A stretch of 64,000 nt of DNA from Lachnospiraceae bacterium (lineage in GTDB: Bacteria; Bacillota; Clostridia; Lachnospirales; Lachnospiraceae): positions 62,001 to 126,000 of the forward strand of contig CAJTBO010000001.1 of the NCBI GenBank assembly GCA_910573755.1. Direction: 5' to 3'. The notes below the pieces were generated by a model, which saw nothing but the letters and a program-made list of their open reading frames with translations, searched no databases and was not told the origin of the DNA. Numbering within the stretch: the first letter of the stretch is position 1; the number at the start of each line of letters is the position of its first letter. The position numbers were made by a program, and so were the translations under genes. Of the stretch, positions 53,541-62,101 are shown one piece after another.

Positions 53541-54284
53541 CTATAAAAGTTCTTTTCCTATAGCCGCGGTAATAAAATATACTTTCTTTACCCCTGCACA
53601 TTTCAAAACGGCTGCACAGGCGTCCACTGTACTTCCGGTTGTATAAATATCGTCAATTATGATAACTGTCTTTAATTTTACATCATTTCTATCTATTTTA
53701 AAAGCCCTTTTCAAATTATTTTGGCGCTCTCTGTCCCCGAGGAGCTTTTGCGGCAATGTTTTTCTCACTCTCCTGATCAGACGTCCTTCCACAGGAATCC
53801 CCATTTTTCCGCCTATGACTTTGGCAAGCACCTCCGCCTGATTATAACCGCGCTCCCGCTTTCTGGTATAATGGACAGGGACCGGCACCAGTGCATCCGG
53901 CTTCCATGCCCGGATAAATCTTCCAAGCCTCCTTACGATCTCCTCCCCGTAATAGCGGGCATACTCCCTCCGCCCCGCATATTTGAACCGATACATTGAC
54001 TTTGCAACGGACTCATAGGTAAACAGCCCCATCCCCCGGTCAAACTGATGCATGATGATCCGGCATCCCCTGCAGTACTCCTCCCGTTCATCCTCCACAT
54101 GCTTACCGCACTTTTGACATCTCGCCCCGCTTACCGCTACAAATACATTCCTGCACGCCGGACAGATCAGTTCCGGGAACGGTGCCGCCTCATCGCACAC
54201 CGGACATCTGGCGGGAAATACCAGATCAAGACCCCCTTCCCGGATTTTTTCCGTCCTTTTCCAAAATTTATTTATCTTTTCCAT
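53541..54284 (-). CDS. comFC: ComFC-like phosphoribosyltransferase-fold competence protein
   Basis: 247 residues from ATG 54284, behind GGAGGGGG; the frame upstream starts only with TTG at 54308. A zinc ribbon made of CPVCDEAAPFPELICPAC and CQKCGKHVEDEREEYCRGC occupies the first 75 residues. The PRT domain follows: YAGRREYARYYGEEIVRRLG, PVPVHYTRKRERGYNQAEVL, the LPQKLLGDRERQNNLKRAF loop and the PRPP motif TVIIIDDIYTTGSTVDACAA. Known: ComFC helps ssDNA uptake in competent cells and may also act more widely in DNA repair. It follows recD2 after 38 bases and precedes the YvyF-like gene, an order conserved in part with the Bacillus comF-yvyF region. Confidence 0.92.
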   Translation of the reverse strand: MEKINKFWKRTEKIREGGLDLVFPARCPVCDEAAPFPELICPACRNVFVAVSGARCQKCGKHVEDEREEYCRGCRIIMHQFDRGMGLFTYESVAKSMYRFKYAGRREYARYYGEEIVRRLGRFIRAWKPDALVPVPVHYTRKRERGYNQAEVLAKVIGGKMGIPVEGRLIRRVRKTLPQKLLGDRERQNNLKRAFKIDRNDVKLKTVIIIDDIYTTGSTVDACAAVLKCAGVKKVYFITAAIGKELL

Positions 54285-54322
54285 ACATGCCTTTCCCCCT
54301 CCGGGCAAGGCTCAGATTATTT

Positions 54323-56617
54323 TTATCTCCGATCGAAAACCTGCGGTTTTGCATCCCCGGCATCTACGATCTCCCGAATTCTCTGATCAAGAGAAGTATA
54401 CCTGCCGTTTTCCCCCGTATTATCGATCATCTCCTGCAGCATCCGTGATGAACCGAGTATCGTAACGCAATGCTTCGCCCTCGTAACCGCCGTATACAAA
54501 AGATTTCTGTTAAATAACAGCCTGGGGCCGGAAAGTATCGGCATCACCACCGCCGGATATTCCGATCCCTGCGATTTATGGATTGTCACCGCATAGGCGA
54601 GTTCCAGTTCGTCCAGTCCCGTAAACGGATAAGTCACTCTCCTGCATTCGTCAAATTCCACCACCAGCGTAGAGGAAAAGTCATTGATCTCCCGGATGAC
54701 CCCCACATCTCCGTTAAAAATACCAGCACCTTCGTCTACCACAATATTGTACTTCGATACAACCTCCCACTCCAGCTGATAATTATTTTTGATCTGCATG
54801 ACCTTATCGCCCTCCCGGAACAGGTCCTCCTCCCCCACGCTGTGCTCCTTTTTATCCGCTCCGGGCGGATTCAGGTACCGCTGCAGGATCCGGTTCAGCG
54901 CCTCCACTCCCAGACTCCCTTTTTTCATCGGCGTCAGCACCTGGATATCCAGCGGAGATGCCTGCACATAGCGCGGCAGCATATCCTGCACCAACTGTAC
55001 AAGATGCTTATATATGACATTGACGTCATTTCTTTCCAGAAAGAAAAAATCCCTGCTTTTATTATCCAGCGGAATACTTTTTCCTTCGTTGATCAGATGG
55101 GCGTTGATAATGATGTCGCTTTCCCCCGCCTGGCGGAATATCTTTTTCAGTATCACAGCCGGAAAAGCACAGCTTTTTATCAGGTCATGAAGTACCTGTC
55201 CCGGACCCACGCTGGGAAGCTGATCCATATCCCCCACCAGAACCAGCCTTGTCCCCTGCATCACCGCCTTTAACAGTGATTGCAGCAGAAACAGATCCAC
55301 CATGGACATCTCATCCACGATGATCACATCCGCCTCCAGGGGATTATCCGCATTTTTCTCAAATTTTGCGCTTTGTCCGGCGCTGTTATCCGAAATGCCC
55401 CCGTTCAGCTCCAACAGCCGGTGAATGGTTTTCGCTTCATAGCCGGTGGCCTCTGTCATCCGTTTTGCCGCCCTTCCTGTAGGCGCCGCCAGCAGGATAT
55501 CCATCCCCTCCTGCTCAAAATATCGTATCATCGTATTGATCGTTGTGGTCTTTCCTGTCCCCGGCCCGCCGGACAAGATCAGGACACCATGCCTGAGGCT
55601 TTCCATCACCGCCTGACGCTGCAGTTCATCCAGTTCTATTTTTTGCTCCCGCTCCAGTTCCCGGATCTTATTCAGCCAAAGCCGCTCCCGGGAGGGCACA
55701 GCCTCCCCTTCCTCCTCCATCGCCTGATTCAGATCAATCAGCATTCTTGCGCAGTTCATCTCCGCATAGTAAAACAGGGAGGCATATACCCGTCTTCCAC
55801 CCTCCTCCCTTTTCAGCACTATTTTTTTCTCCATCGCCAGATTTTCCAGCTGCCCCTCCAGCACTTCCTTCTCTATCTGCAAAAGTCCCGCCGCCTGTGC
55901 CAGAAGCTTTTCCTCCGGCAGATAGGAATGCCCTTCTCCCGCCGCCCTCTGCAGCGTATAAAACAGACCGCTTCTGATCCTGTATTCCGAATCCACACGG
56001 ATACCCGCCCTCGCCGCGATCTCGTCCGCTTTTTTAAAACCGACGCCGCTGATATCCTCCGCAAGTTTATATGGGTTTTCCCGCAAAACGCCGTAAAGCC
56101 CCATCCCGTAGGTTTCATAGACCTTTGCCGCCAGGGCGCCGGAAATGCCGAGTTTCTGCAGAAAGACCATCGCATCCCGCAGATCCCTTTTCTCTTCCAT
56201 CTGCATCCCGATCTCCCGGGCGATCCTCTCCGATATTCCCTTTATCTCCGCGAGACGTTCCGGTTCCTGTTCCATGATCCGAAATGTATCCGCCCCGAAC
56301 TTTTTCACAATGCGGGATGCCAGTGCCGCTCCCACCCCCCTGATCGCTCCCGAACCCAGATAACGTTCTATGCTGACAACATCCTCCGGCTGCGCCATGC
56401 GGAAAGACTCCGCCTTAAACTGCCTGCCGTAAAGCGCATGTTCCGTGAAATCCCCGTATACTTCAAGGCTCTCCCCCTCATCCGCTCCTCTGAACATGCC
56501 CACACAGGTGACTTCCTCCCCGTCCGTCATCAGGGAAAGTACGGTATAACCGTTTGCTTCATTTCGATATATAATATGCTCAATATAGCCTTTTATCGTT
56601 TCCAAATCTTCCTTCAT
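54323..56617 (-). CDS. recD2: RecD2-type 5'-3' DNA helicase
   Basis: 764 residues, ATG 56617. The N-terminal OB-like part (about 1-75) and helix-hairpin-helix repeats (IRGVGAALASRIVKKFGADT, SGVGFKKADEIAARAGI; about 90-215) are the RecD2 extension missing in RecD. The superfamily 1 motor follows: Walker A LSGGPGTGKTTTINTM at about 348-363, Walker B VIVDEMSMVDLFLL, LVLVGDMDQLPSVGPGQVL, AVILKKIFRQ, a SH3-like insert near 600-650, and motif VI YAVTIHKSQGSEYPAVV with LLYTAVTRAKHCV. All helicase motifs are intact. Role: unwinding in repair and replication-fork processing, without RecBC. It is first of recD2-comFC-yvyF-like. Confidence 0.95.
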   Translation of the reverse strand: MKEDLETIKGYIEHIIYRNEANGYTVLSLMTDGEEVTCVGMFRGADEGESLEVYGDFTEHALYGRQFKAESFRMAQPEDVVSIERYLGSGAIRGVGAALASRIVKKFGADTFRIMEQEPERLAEIKGISERIAREIGMQMEEKRDLRDAMVFLQKLGISGALAAKVYETYGMGLYGVLRENPYKLAEDISGVGFKKADEIAARAGIRVDSEYRIRSGLFYTLQRAAGEGHSYLPEEKLLAQAAGLLQIEKEVLEGQLENLAMEKKIVLKREEGGRRVYASLFYYAEMNCARMLIDLNQAMEEEGEAVPSRERLWLNKIRELEREQKIELDELQRQAVMESLRHGVLILSGGPGTGKTTTINTMIRYFEQEGMDILLAAPTGRAAKRMTEATGYEAKTIHRLLELNGGISDNSAGQSAKFEKNADNPLEADVIIVDEMSMVDLFLLQSLLKAVMQGTRLVLVGDMDQLPSVGPGQVLHDLIKSCAFPAVILKKIFRQAGESDIIINAHLINEGKSIPLDNKSRDFFFLERNDVNVIYKHLVQLVQDMLPRYVQASPLDIQVLTPMKKGSLGVEALNRILQRYLNPPGADKKEHSVGEEDLFREGDKVMQIKNNYQLEWEVVSKYNIVVDEGAGIFNGDVGVIREINDFSSTLVVEFDECRRVTYPFTGLDELELAYAVTIHKSQGSEYPAVVMPILSGPRLLFNRNLLYTAVTRAKHCVTILGSSRMLQEMIDNTGENGRYTSLDQRIREIVDAGDAKPQVFDRR

Positions 56618-56643
56618 TCCGACCGTCCGATGACAACAGTCAT

Positions 56644-57541
56644 TTATTTTCTATATACCCTTATATACTCCAGATCTGTCACGGAAGAAGCGTTATATTC
56701 CGTATTCAGCCATTTCATGATGAACTCCTCCTCATCATACATCACTTCTCCGTAACAGCTTTCCACAAATACCACATCTGGGTAACGCTCCGGATGCATC
56801 TCCCAGTAATCCAGAATCATCTCATCATAAACCGGCGTACTGATCGTATTCGGCGCGCTGACCACCACGTCTCCAAACATATAATAGAAACTGCTCGGCC
56901 CCACATACAGCCCTCAGCCGCCTTTCTCCCAAATTACAGCACAATAATATGATCATGACCGGATACAGAAGAGCCATGGAGGGATATGCCAGCACTGCCC
57001 CGGACAGAAAGACGCCGGAAAGCGCCAAAATACTGAATTCTTTTTTCCCCGCCCCGCTTTCCTTCTGTTCACCTGAGGCCTGGTACATAAACAGGATAAA
57101 ACATAATACACTGCAAGTCATAAACCAGTTCTGTAAATTGGAATATTCCGGTGCAATAACGCCTTTCGGAAAGCAGAGCGCATAAACACAGCTTCCCAAA
57201 AAAGCAAAATCCCCCATCTCCTGCGGTAAAATATACTTCAGCACCCGGTACAATAAATACGCTGTCAAAAACTGAAAAACAATACCCCAGATATGCATAT
57301 ACAATACAATTCCCGTATCAGAACCGCCGCTGAAAACCCGGAACAATTTTATCAAAACCGCGCCGAATATAGCAGAAGTCTGATGAGGTTCCCAGAGATC
57401 CAAAAGCATCCTGTCGCCTCCGGCGAGGCGCCACGCCAGTTCAATGCCATACCCCTCATCTGTATTGCTTCCCACAAAAATCAATTTAACTGCTGTCAGC
57501 AGCACTATCAGCAACAGCAACAGTCTGTATTTCTTTTTCAT
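56644..57541 (-). pseudogene. Broken polytopic membrane protein gene (frame break, probable internal deletion)
   Basis: The 5' part begins with ATG 57541, one base after the stop of the upstream gene, and encodes about 211 residues with six helices (NTDEGYGIELAWRLAGGDRM in the first loop, acidic as in GT-C proteins). Near 56910 the frame breaks; a second frame from about 56913 to 56644 gives a coherent C-terminal domain with YVGPSSFYYMFGDVVVSAPN and PERYPDVVFVESCYGEVMYD. Relatives in this window are 530-770 residues, while the two parts sum to about 300, so I infer a deletion of several hundred bases in addition to the frame change. A single-base error is the alternative. The original was probably a glycan transferase acting with the 57543 gene. 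Confidence 0.7.
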
Positions 57542-57542
57542 T

Positions 57543-59768
57543 TCACAGACGTTTCCTTTCTCCCACCTGCAGGCAATCTGTCCAGATATTCCCTGCTGCC
57601 CAGATTCCCGCCGCAATATAAAGCAAAATATATACCCCGTGCGGCAATACCGGCAGTTCATACAAAAATTCTCCCCAGTCCAGAATGACCGCCGTCTCCA
57701 GAAGCACCCACACCGGAATCCACCTCTTATCACAAAAGCCCAGAAGCAGGATAAGAACCAGAAGCGGATAAAGCATCCAGGTTCCCATATCCTCCCAGAA
57801 ATACAACAACCTGCCGATACACTGAAAAATACTGTAACCGCTGATCAGCCCGGACATACTGCCTGCCAGCATCACTGCCGAACAGATATTCCCGAAACGC
57901 CCCTGTCTGGCTTTCTCTCCCTTTCGTTTTTCTTTTCCGGCCACAGCAAGCAGACAAAGCCCCAGCACCAATGACAGTATCACCGCATAGTGCCTGAACA
58001 GCCCGCAGGCGATACCTGCAAGAACTCCCGCCGGTATTTCTTTTCTCCGCACATACAAGAGATATGCGCCGGCAAGAAGCCCCACCGAAATACTGTCCAG
58101 ATGTGCCCAGAAAGGAGAATTCAGCAATACCATCGGCAGAAAAAGCATTGCGCCGTAAACAGCCAGCGCGGAGAGTTTTTCATCCGCCTCTCTCCCTTTT
58201 ATATTCCCCTTTGAGCCCTCTGTGTTTTTCCTTCTTTTATGATCATAAATGCAAACCGCCGTCATCGCCGCCGCAAAAAGATCCGCCGAGATACAAAGTA
58301 GTTTTACCAGAAAAAATAAGGTCTTCTCCGGCAGAAAAGTACTGTTGATACCGCTCAGGACACGCATGAGCAGCATATACAACGGTGTATGACAGTTACC
58401 CTCTATCTCGATCAGATTCGGCAGATAATCTGCGCTGATGCATTCGATCATGGGCTTTCTGACCGCAACCGCCAATACTGTCAGTACCACGGTCCCGATC
58501 CATAATATATATTTATTAATAAAATTCATTATACTGTTTTCTACTGAAGATACCCCTTTCCCCAAAGCGGGCACCCGTGTTTCCCTGTCCGCTCCTTTTT
58601 CCGCTCCCGCATCCCAGTTCCTTATCATCTGCCATGTAAAAAAGCCAAGCGAAAGCAGATAGGCCGCCGCAATCCATTGATCCGATATAATATCCTGTCC
58701 AAAAGTCACCTGCAGGTAAGCAATAAAACTCCCCAGCCCGATGACCACGGCCATCCACCATGACTTCCGGTTCAGAAAGGCGTAAATGACAGCCAGTACC
58801 TCCACCAGCATCCCGTAACGCTCATGCATACAGGGCAGGAAACACATCATAAAAAATGTGCTCCATACCGCAAATTCCATCCACTGCTTCTCTGAAACTT
58901 CCGTTTTTTTCCTGATCACAGCCACAGCAAAAATGCCAAGCCCCGCCAGAATACTAAGAATCGCCACATTGGAGAAAATATAATAAGGCGCCTCCCGGAA
59001 CAATGCCCAGAAGTTCGGATAAAACACATACATATAAGGATAGCGCCCAAGCTGCCTCGTATAGACCGAAAAAGGAATAAATACGGAATAACCGCCCAAA
59101 ATGGCAGGAATGCAGAGCACTTCCATCATCACTGCCGCGAGCAGAAAATATCCCCCGGAAAAGCTTCTTTTTTTCCACCAGAAGATCAACAGGACAGGCA
59201 GGATCAGTACGGCCTGTAGTTTGAAAGAAAAAGCACAACCGAGCAGGATCATTGCCGCCCCGTAACGCTTTTTTAAAAGAGCAAAGATCATATAGAGCAA
59301 AAACGCCACATAAATAAAATCACACTGCCCCCACCAGGCACCGTTCAAAATTGCCGAAGGATAAAACAGCACTGCCGCACAGGACATCGTAAACCACAGC
59401 TCTTTCCTTCCTTCTTCCGCAAAATGAGCCACAATCAGTCCCGCCCCGGCTGCTCCGATATATTCAAACAAAACGGAAAACAGTTTTACCTTGACGATCG
59501 TTCTTCCCGGCAGATAATTCAGCAGCCACAAAACAGTGATATAAGGCAAATTATAATCCCCGTCATAAGCCATCAGAATCTTCGGCCCCTGCCCCGTTTT
59601 CATCGCCGCAGACCAGGGGATCAGACAGGTTTCAAAATCCGCCGTAATATGCTCGATCCCCGCCCACCGGACACCAAACGCCGCCGTCCCCGCAAGCAGA
59701 AGGATCAGTATATAAATATATCTCCTGTTTTCCTGTTTTTGTATCACCACTCTATCACTTTTCCTCAC
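57543..59768 (-). CDS. Polytopic membrane protein with two tandem GT-C-like halves
   Basis: 741 residues; the start is GTG 59768, with in-frame GTG alternatives six and seven codons later and no strong ribosome site. The first half (about 20-385) has a loop HITADFETCLIPW, VLFYPSAILNGAWWGQCDFI at about 133-152, FSFKLQAV, and the CMHERYGMLVEVLA motif near 313 seen in bacterial GT-C mannosyltransferase-like proteins. The second half (about 420-730) repeats the plan: CISADYLPNLIEIEG, MLFLPMVLLNSPFWAHLDSI at 541-560, and GLFRHYAVILSL. The halves are joined by a charged linker. Roughly twenty helices in total. It is coupled to the broken gene downstream. Sugar and acceptor unknown. Confidence 0.7.
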   Translation of the reverse strand: MRKSDRVVIQKQENRRYIYILILLLAGTAAFGVRWAGIEHITADFETCLIPWSAAMKTGQGPKILMAYDGDYNLPYITVLWLLNYLPGRTIVKVKLFSVLFEYIGAAGAGLIVAHFAEEGRKELWFTMSCAAVLFYPSAILNGAWWGQCDFIYVAFLLYMIFALLKKRYGAAMILLGCAFSFKLQAVLILPVLLIFWWKKRSFSGGYFLLAAVMMEVLCIPAILGGYSVFIPFSVYTRQLGRYPYMYVFYPNFWALFREAPYYIFSNVAILSILAGLGIFAVAVIRKKTEVSEKQWMEFAVWSTFFMMCFLPCMHERYGMLVEVLAVIYAFLNRKSWWMAVVIGLGSFIAYLQVTFGQDIISDQWIAAAYLLSLGFFTWQMIRNWDAGAEKGADRETRVPALGKGVSSVENSIMNFINKYILWIGTVVLTVLAVAVRKPMIECISADYLPNLIEIEGNCHTPLYMLLMRVLSGINSTFLPEKTLFFLVKLLCISADLFAAAMTAVCIYDHKRRKNTEGSKGNIKGREADEKLSALAVYGAMLFLPMVLLNSPFWAHLDSISVGLLAGAYLLYVRRKEIPAGVLAGIACGLFRHYAVILSLVLGLCLLAVAGKEKRKGEKARQGRFGNICSAVMLAGSMSGLISGYSIFQCIGRLLYFWEDMGTWMLYPLLVLILLLGFCDKRWIPVWVLLETAVILDWGEFLYELPVLPHGVYILLYIAAGIWAAGNIWTDCLQVGERKRL

Positions 59769-59775
59769 TACTCAG

Positions 59776-59803
59776 ACAGCCGGGCATCCAAATACCCGGC
59801 TGT
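59776..59803. terminator. Hairpin downstream of the flagellar rod genes (terminator candidate)
   Basis: ACAGCCGGG (59776-59784) pairs with CCCGGCTGT (59795-59803) around a ten-base loop. Neither side has a long U-tract. It lies in the 59769-59909 gap, after the rod-binding protein gene and only 8 bases before the start of the 57543-59768 gene, so it could limit readthrough or shape that start. Confidence 0.45.
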
Positions 59804-59909
59804 TATATGTTACCATTCACAATATTACCACTTATTGCCCGCATCGCCTTTCTTAAACCGGGCCGGCATATCCGGAAAATCTCCTTCCGCAGCCCGATAT
59901 ACCGCCGCC

Positions 59910-60281
59910 TTATTCCGGCAGTTCCGATACATCGATCGTGTTACGCTTCATAGATTCATAAAGCTGCTGAGCAAGCCCCAGCCCCGACTCTTCAGTTATC
60001 TTCTCCGCAAACTTCTGCACAATGCTATCCTTCATAAAATCCTTACTCGTAGACATTGCATTGGAAGTACTCTCTCCCATTCCGAACAGATCCACCGTTT
60101 TGAATACTTCTTTTAATGCCATCTCCACAAAGTATTCCTCGAACTGCTTACAGGCATCCATCAGCTCTTCATCGGTGGCATTTTTGTAATCTGTATTTTT
60201 GACCTGATCCATTTTTGCCGTTGCCGACGAAGAATTTGACAGATAACTCTGATAATCTGTATTTAAACTGCTGATATCCAT
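59910..60281 (-). CDS. Rod-binding protein, FlgJ N-terminal type
   Basis: 123 residues, ATG 60281 with GAAGGG upstream. The FlgJ-N core is visible: ATDEELMDACKQFEEYFVEM near 35-55 and ESTSNAMSTSKDFMKDSIVQKFAEKITEESGLGLAQQLYE after it. There is no muramidase domain, as is usual outside proteobacteria. Known: it acts as rod assembly factor for the flagellar basal body and contacts peptidoglycan. It follows two FlgG-like genes after 17 bases. Confidence 0.9.
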   Translation of the reverse strand: MDISSLNTDYQSYLSNSSSATAKMDQVKNTDYKNATDEELMDACKQFEEYFVEMALKEVFKTVDLFGMGESTSNAMSTSKDFMKDSIVQKFAEKITEESGLGLAQQLYESMKRNTIDVSELPE

Positions 60282-60298
60282 AACTAATCACCCTTCAT

Positions 60299-61117
60299 TT
60301 ACTGTCTGAGCTGGTTCGCCTGCTGCATCATCTGATCCGATGCAGTGATCGCTTTGGAATTTAATTCATAAGCCCTCTGCGCCACGATCAGATTTACCAT
60401 CTCATCTACCACCTGCACATTGGAGTTTTCCAGATACCCCTGAAGGAACCGGCTTTTCTTCACCTGATTATTGGTTGCTTCATTGATCGCCGGGCCGCTG
60501 GCATCGGATACGGCGTAAAGGCTGTCTCCCTCCTTTGTCAGTCCCGTCGGATTATTAAACTGCCATGCACCGATAGACACACCGATCGGTGTCGGATTAC
60601 CATTTGCGTTCGGATAACAGATCTCACCATCCTGACTCAACGTGATCCGGCTCGTAATATAGTTGCTTCCCAGTTCGATCACCTGTCCTCTGGAATTCAG
60701 CACTTTCATACCTTCCGAATTCGTAAGCGTCACACCGCCGCCGCTGTTGATCGCCCAGATAAAGCTGCCGTTTCTCGTATAATAGGTTTCTCCGTCCTCA
60801 CCTCTTACGGCAAAGAACCCTTCTCCCTCGATCGCAAAATCCGAATCACTGCTGGATTCCAACAAATTCCCCTGTACAAACCGGCTGGTAATCGCCGCGT
60901 TTCTCACACCAAGACCAACCTGCGCGCCGGTAGGCTTTGTCTCACCGTTGCCGGAAGTTGTTTCCGACTGGATCTCCTGATATAACAAGGTCTTAAACTG
61001 ATTTACCTGAGTTTTATAACCCGTAGTATTTACGTTTGCCAGATTATTGGCGATCGTATCAACATTTGTCTGTTGGGCGATCATGCCGGTCGCTGCAGAC
61101 CATAAGCTTCGTACCAT
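60299..61117 (-). CDS. flhP: FlgG-like flagellar rod/hook-basal-body protein
   Basis: 272 residues from ATG 61117, after GGAGGATA; an ATG at 61135 would add six residues. N-terminal flagellin-rod motif: WSAATGMIAQQTNVDTIANN followed by LANVNTTGYKTQVNQF. Middle: VQGNLLESSSDSDFAIEGEG with FFAVRGEDGETYYTRNGSF. C-terminal: LQGYLENSNVQVVDEMVNLI and ELNSKAITASDQMMQQANQL. These make it an FlgG-family distal rod protein, in the position of Bacillus flhP downstream of mbl and flhO. Symbol given by synteny. It is exported by the flagellar type III system, so no signal peptide is expected. Confidence 0.92.
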   Translation of the reverse strand: MVRSLWSAATGMIAQQTNVDTIANNLANVNTTGYKTQVNQFKTLLYQEIQSETTSGNGETKPTGAQVGLGVRNAAITSRFVQGNLLESSSDSDFAIEGEGFFAVRGEDGETYYTRNGSFIWAINSGGGVTLTNSEGMKVLNSRGQVIELGSNYITSRITLSQDGEICYPNANGNPTPIGVSIGAWQFNNPTGLTKEGDSLYAVSDASGPAINEATNNQVKKSRFLQGYLENSNVQVVDEMVNLIVAQRAYELNSKAITASDQMMQQANQLRQ

Positions 61118-61216
61118 TGTGTTATCCTCCTGCATTTATAAAAAGCAGCAATTTTATGTTCTGATTCCTGTTTACGTATATATATCGGCTTACTTTCCCC
61201 GATCCTTAACCTTCTT

Positions 61217-61996
61217 TTATAATTTTCCGATCTGGTTTGCCGCAATCTGCAGTGTATCATTGTGCGCCTGAATAACCTTCTGATTTGTTTCATAGGCCCT
61301 GGTCGTCGCGATCATCTGCACCATCTCATAGACAGTCTGCACGTTTGCGGCCTCCAGATATCCCTGATAAGTCTGGGCGGACGCCTCCCTCTGTGTCGCT
61401 CCATCCAACGGCCGGTACAGGTTTTCCCCGAATTTCTCCAGATAATCGTAATTTTCAAAATCCGTGATCTGCATCTGCGCCCGCAGTGTGCCGTCCTGAT
61501 AAATACGACCGCCGCGGTCGATCTTTGTTTCGCCCGCCGTAGTGGAAAGCCGTATATGCTGCCCGTTTGTCCCAACCACAAAGTCGCCGTCCTGTGTGAC
61601 AAGATAGCCTTCCTTTGTCATATTGAAATTGCCGTCCCGCGTATAGAGTGTAAAACTCTCTCCCGCCTTATTGGTAAAATCAATCGTGAAAAACCCTTCT
61701 CCCGCCAACGCCACATCGAACGTATTATCCGTGACTTTCATCGGTCCCTGCGTATAATCGGTGTATACCTCACCGATCTTGACGCCCATGTTCATATTGC
61801 CAAGCCTGTGGGCATCCGGGCCCGGTGTTGTGGAATCCTTGATCCGGTAAGCCAGAAGGCTGTCAAAAGACTGACTTGTCACACCTTCCTTCTTAAATCC
61901 TGTTGTATCGGAATTTGCCAGATTATTCGTCAGGATATCCATCCTTCTCTGCTCGTTCCGCATCCCCGTATACGCTGTATATAATCCCTTTACCAT
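61217..61996 (-). CDS. flhO: FlgF/FlgG-like flagellar rod protein
   Basis: 259 residues, ATG 61996 with AAAGG upstream. Motifs: GLYTAYTGMRNEQRRMDILT, NNLANSDTTGFKKEGVTSQS, VALAGEGFFTIDF, LYTRDGNFNMTKEGYLVTQD and C-terminal YQGYLEAANVQTVYEMVQMI with RAYETNQKVIQAHNDTLQIA. It forms part of the proximal/distal rod of the flagellar basal body. The order mbl, this gene, the FlgG-like gene and the rod-binding gene matches mbl-flhO-flhP of Bacillus; the symbol rests on that synteny. The 100-base gap to the FlgG-like gene has no terminator. Confidence 0.91.
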   Translation of the reverse strand: MVKGLYTAYTGMRNEQRRMDILTNNLANSDTTGFKKEGVTSQSFDSLLAYRIKDSTTPGPDAHRLGNMNMGVKIGEVYTDYTQGPMKVTDNTFDVALAGEGFFTIDFTNKAGESFTLYTRDGNFNMTKEGYLVTQDGDFVVGTNGQHIRLSTTAGETKIDRGGRIYQDGTLRAQMQITDFENYDYLEKFGENLYRPLDGATQREASAQTYQGYLEAANVQTVYEMVQMIATTRAYETNQKVIQAHNDTLQIAANQIGKL

Positions 61997-62101
61997 ATTG
62001 CCATGCCTTTCTATCCTATCTTGTTGGTCTCTATCCTGCTGCTTTCAGCCCTGACCTTACTGTCTGCATAAACCGGTCGTTTCCCGGCTTATCCGTATTA
62101 C

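Noticed and set aside
55280-56755. A 491-codon open frame on the plus strand opposite recD2
   Set aside because: The minus strand encodes all RecD2 motifs; the opposite frame is a composition shadow without start signals.
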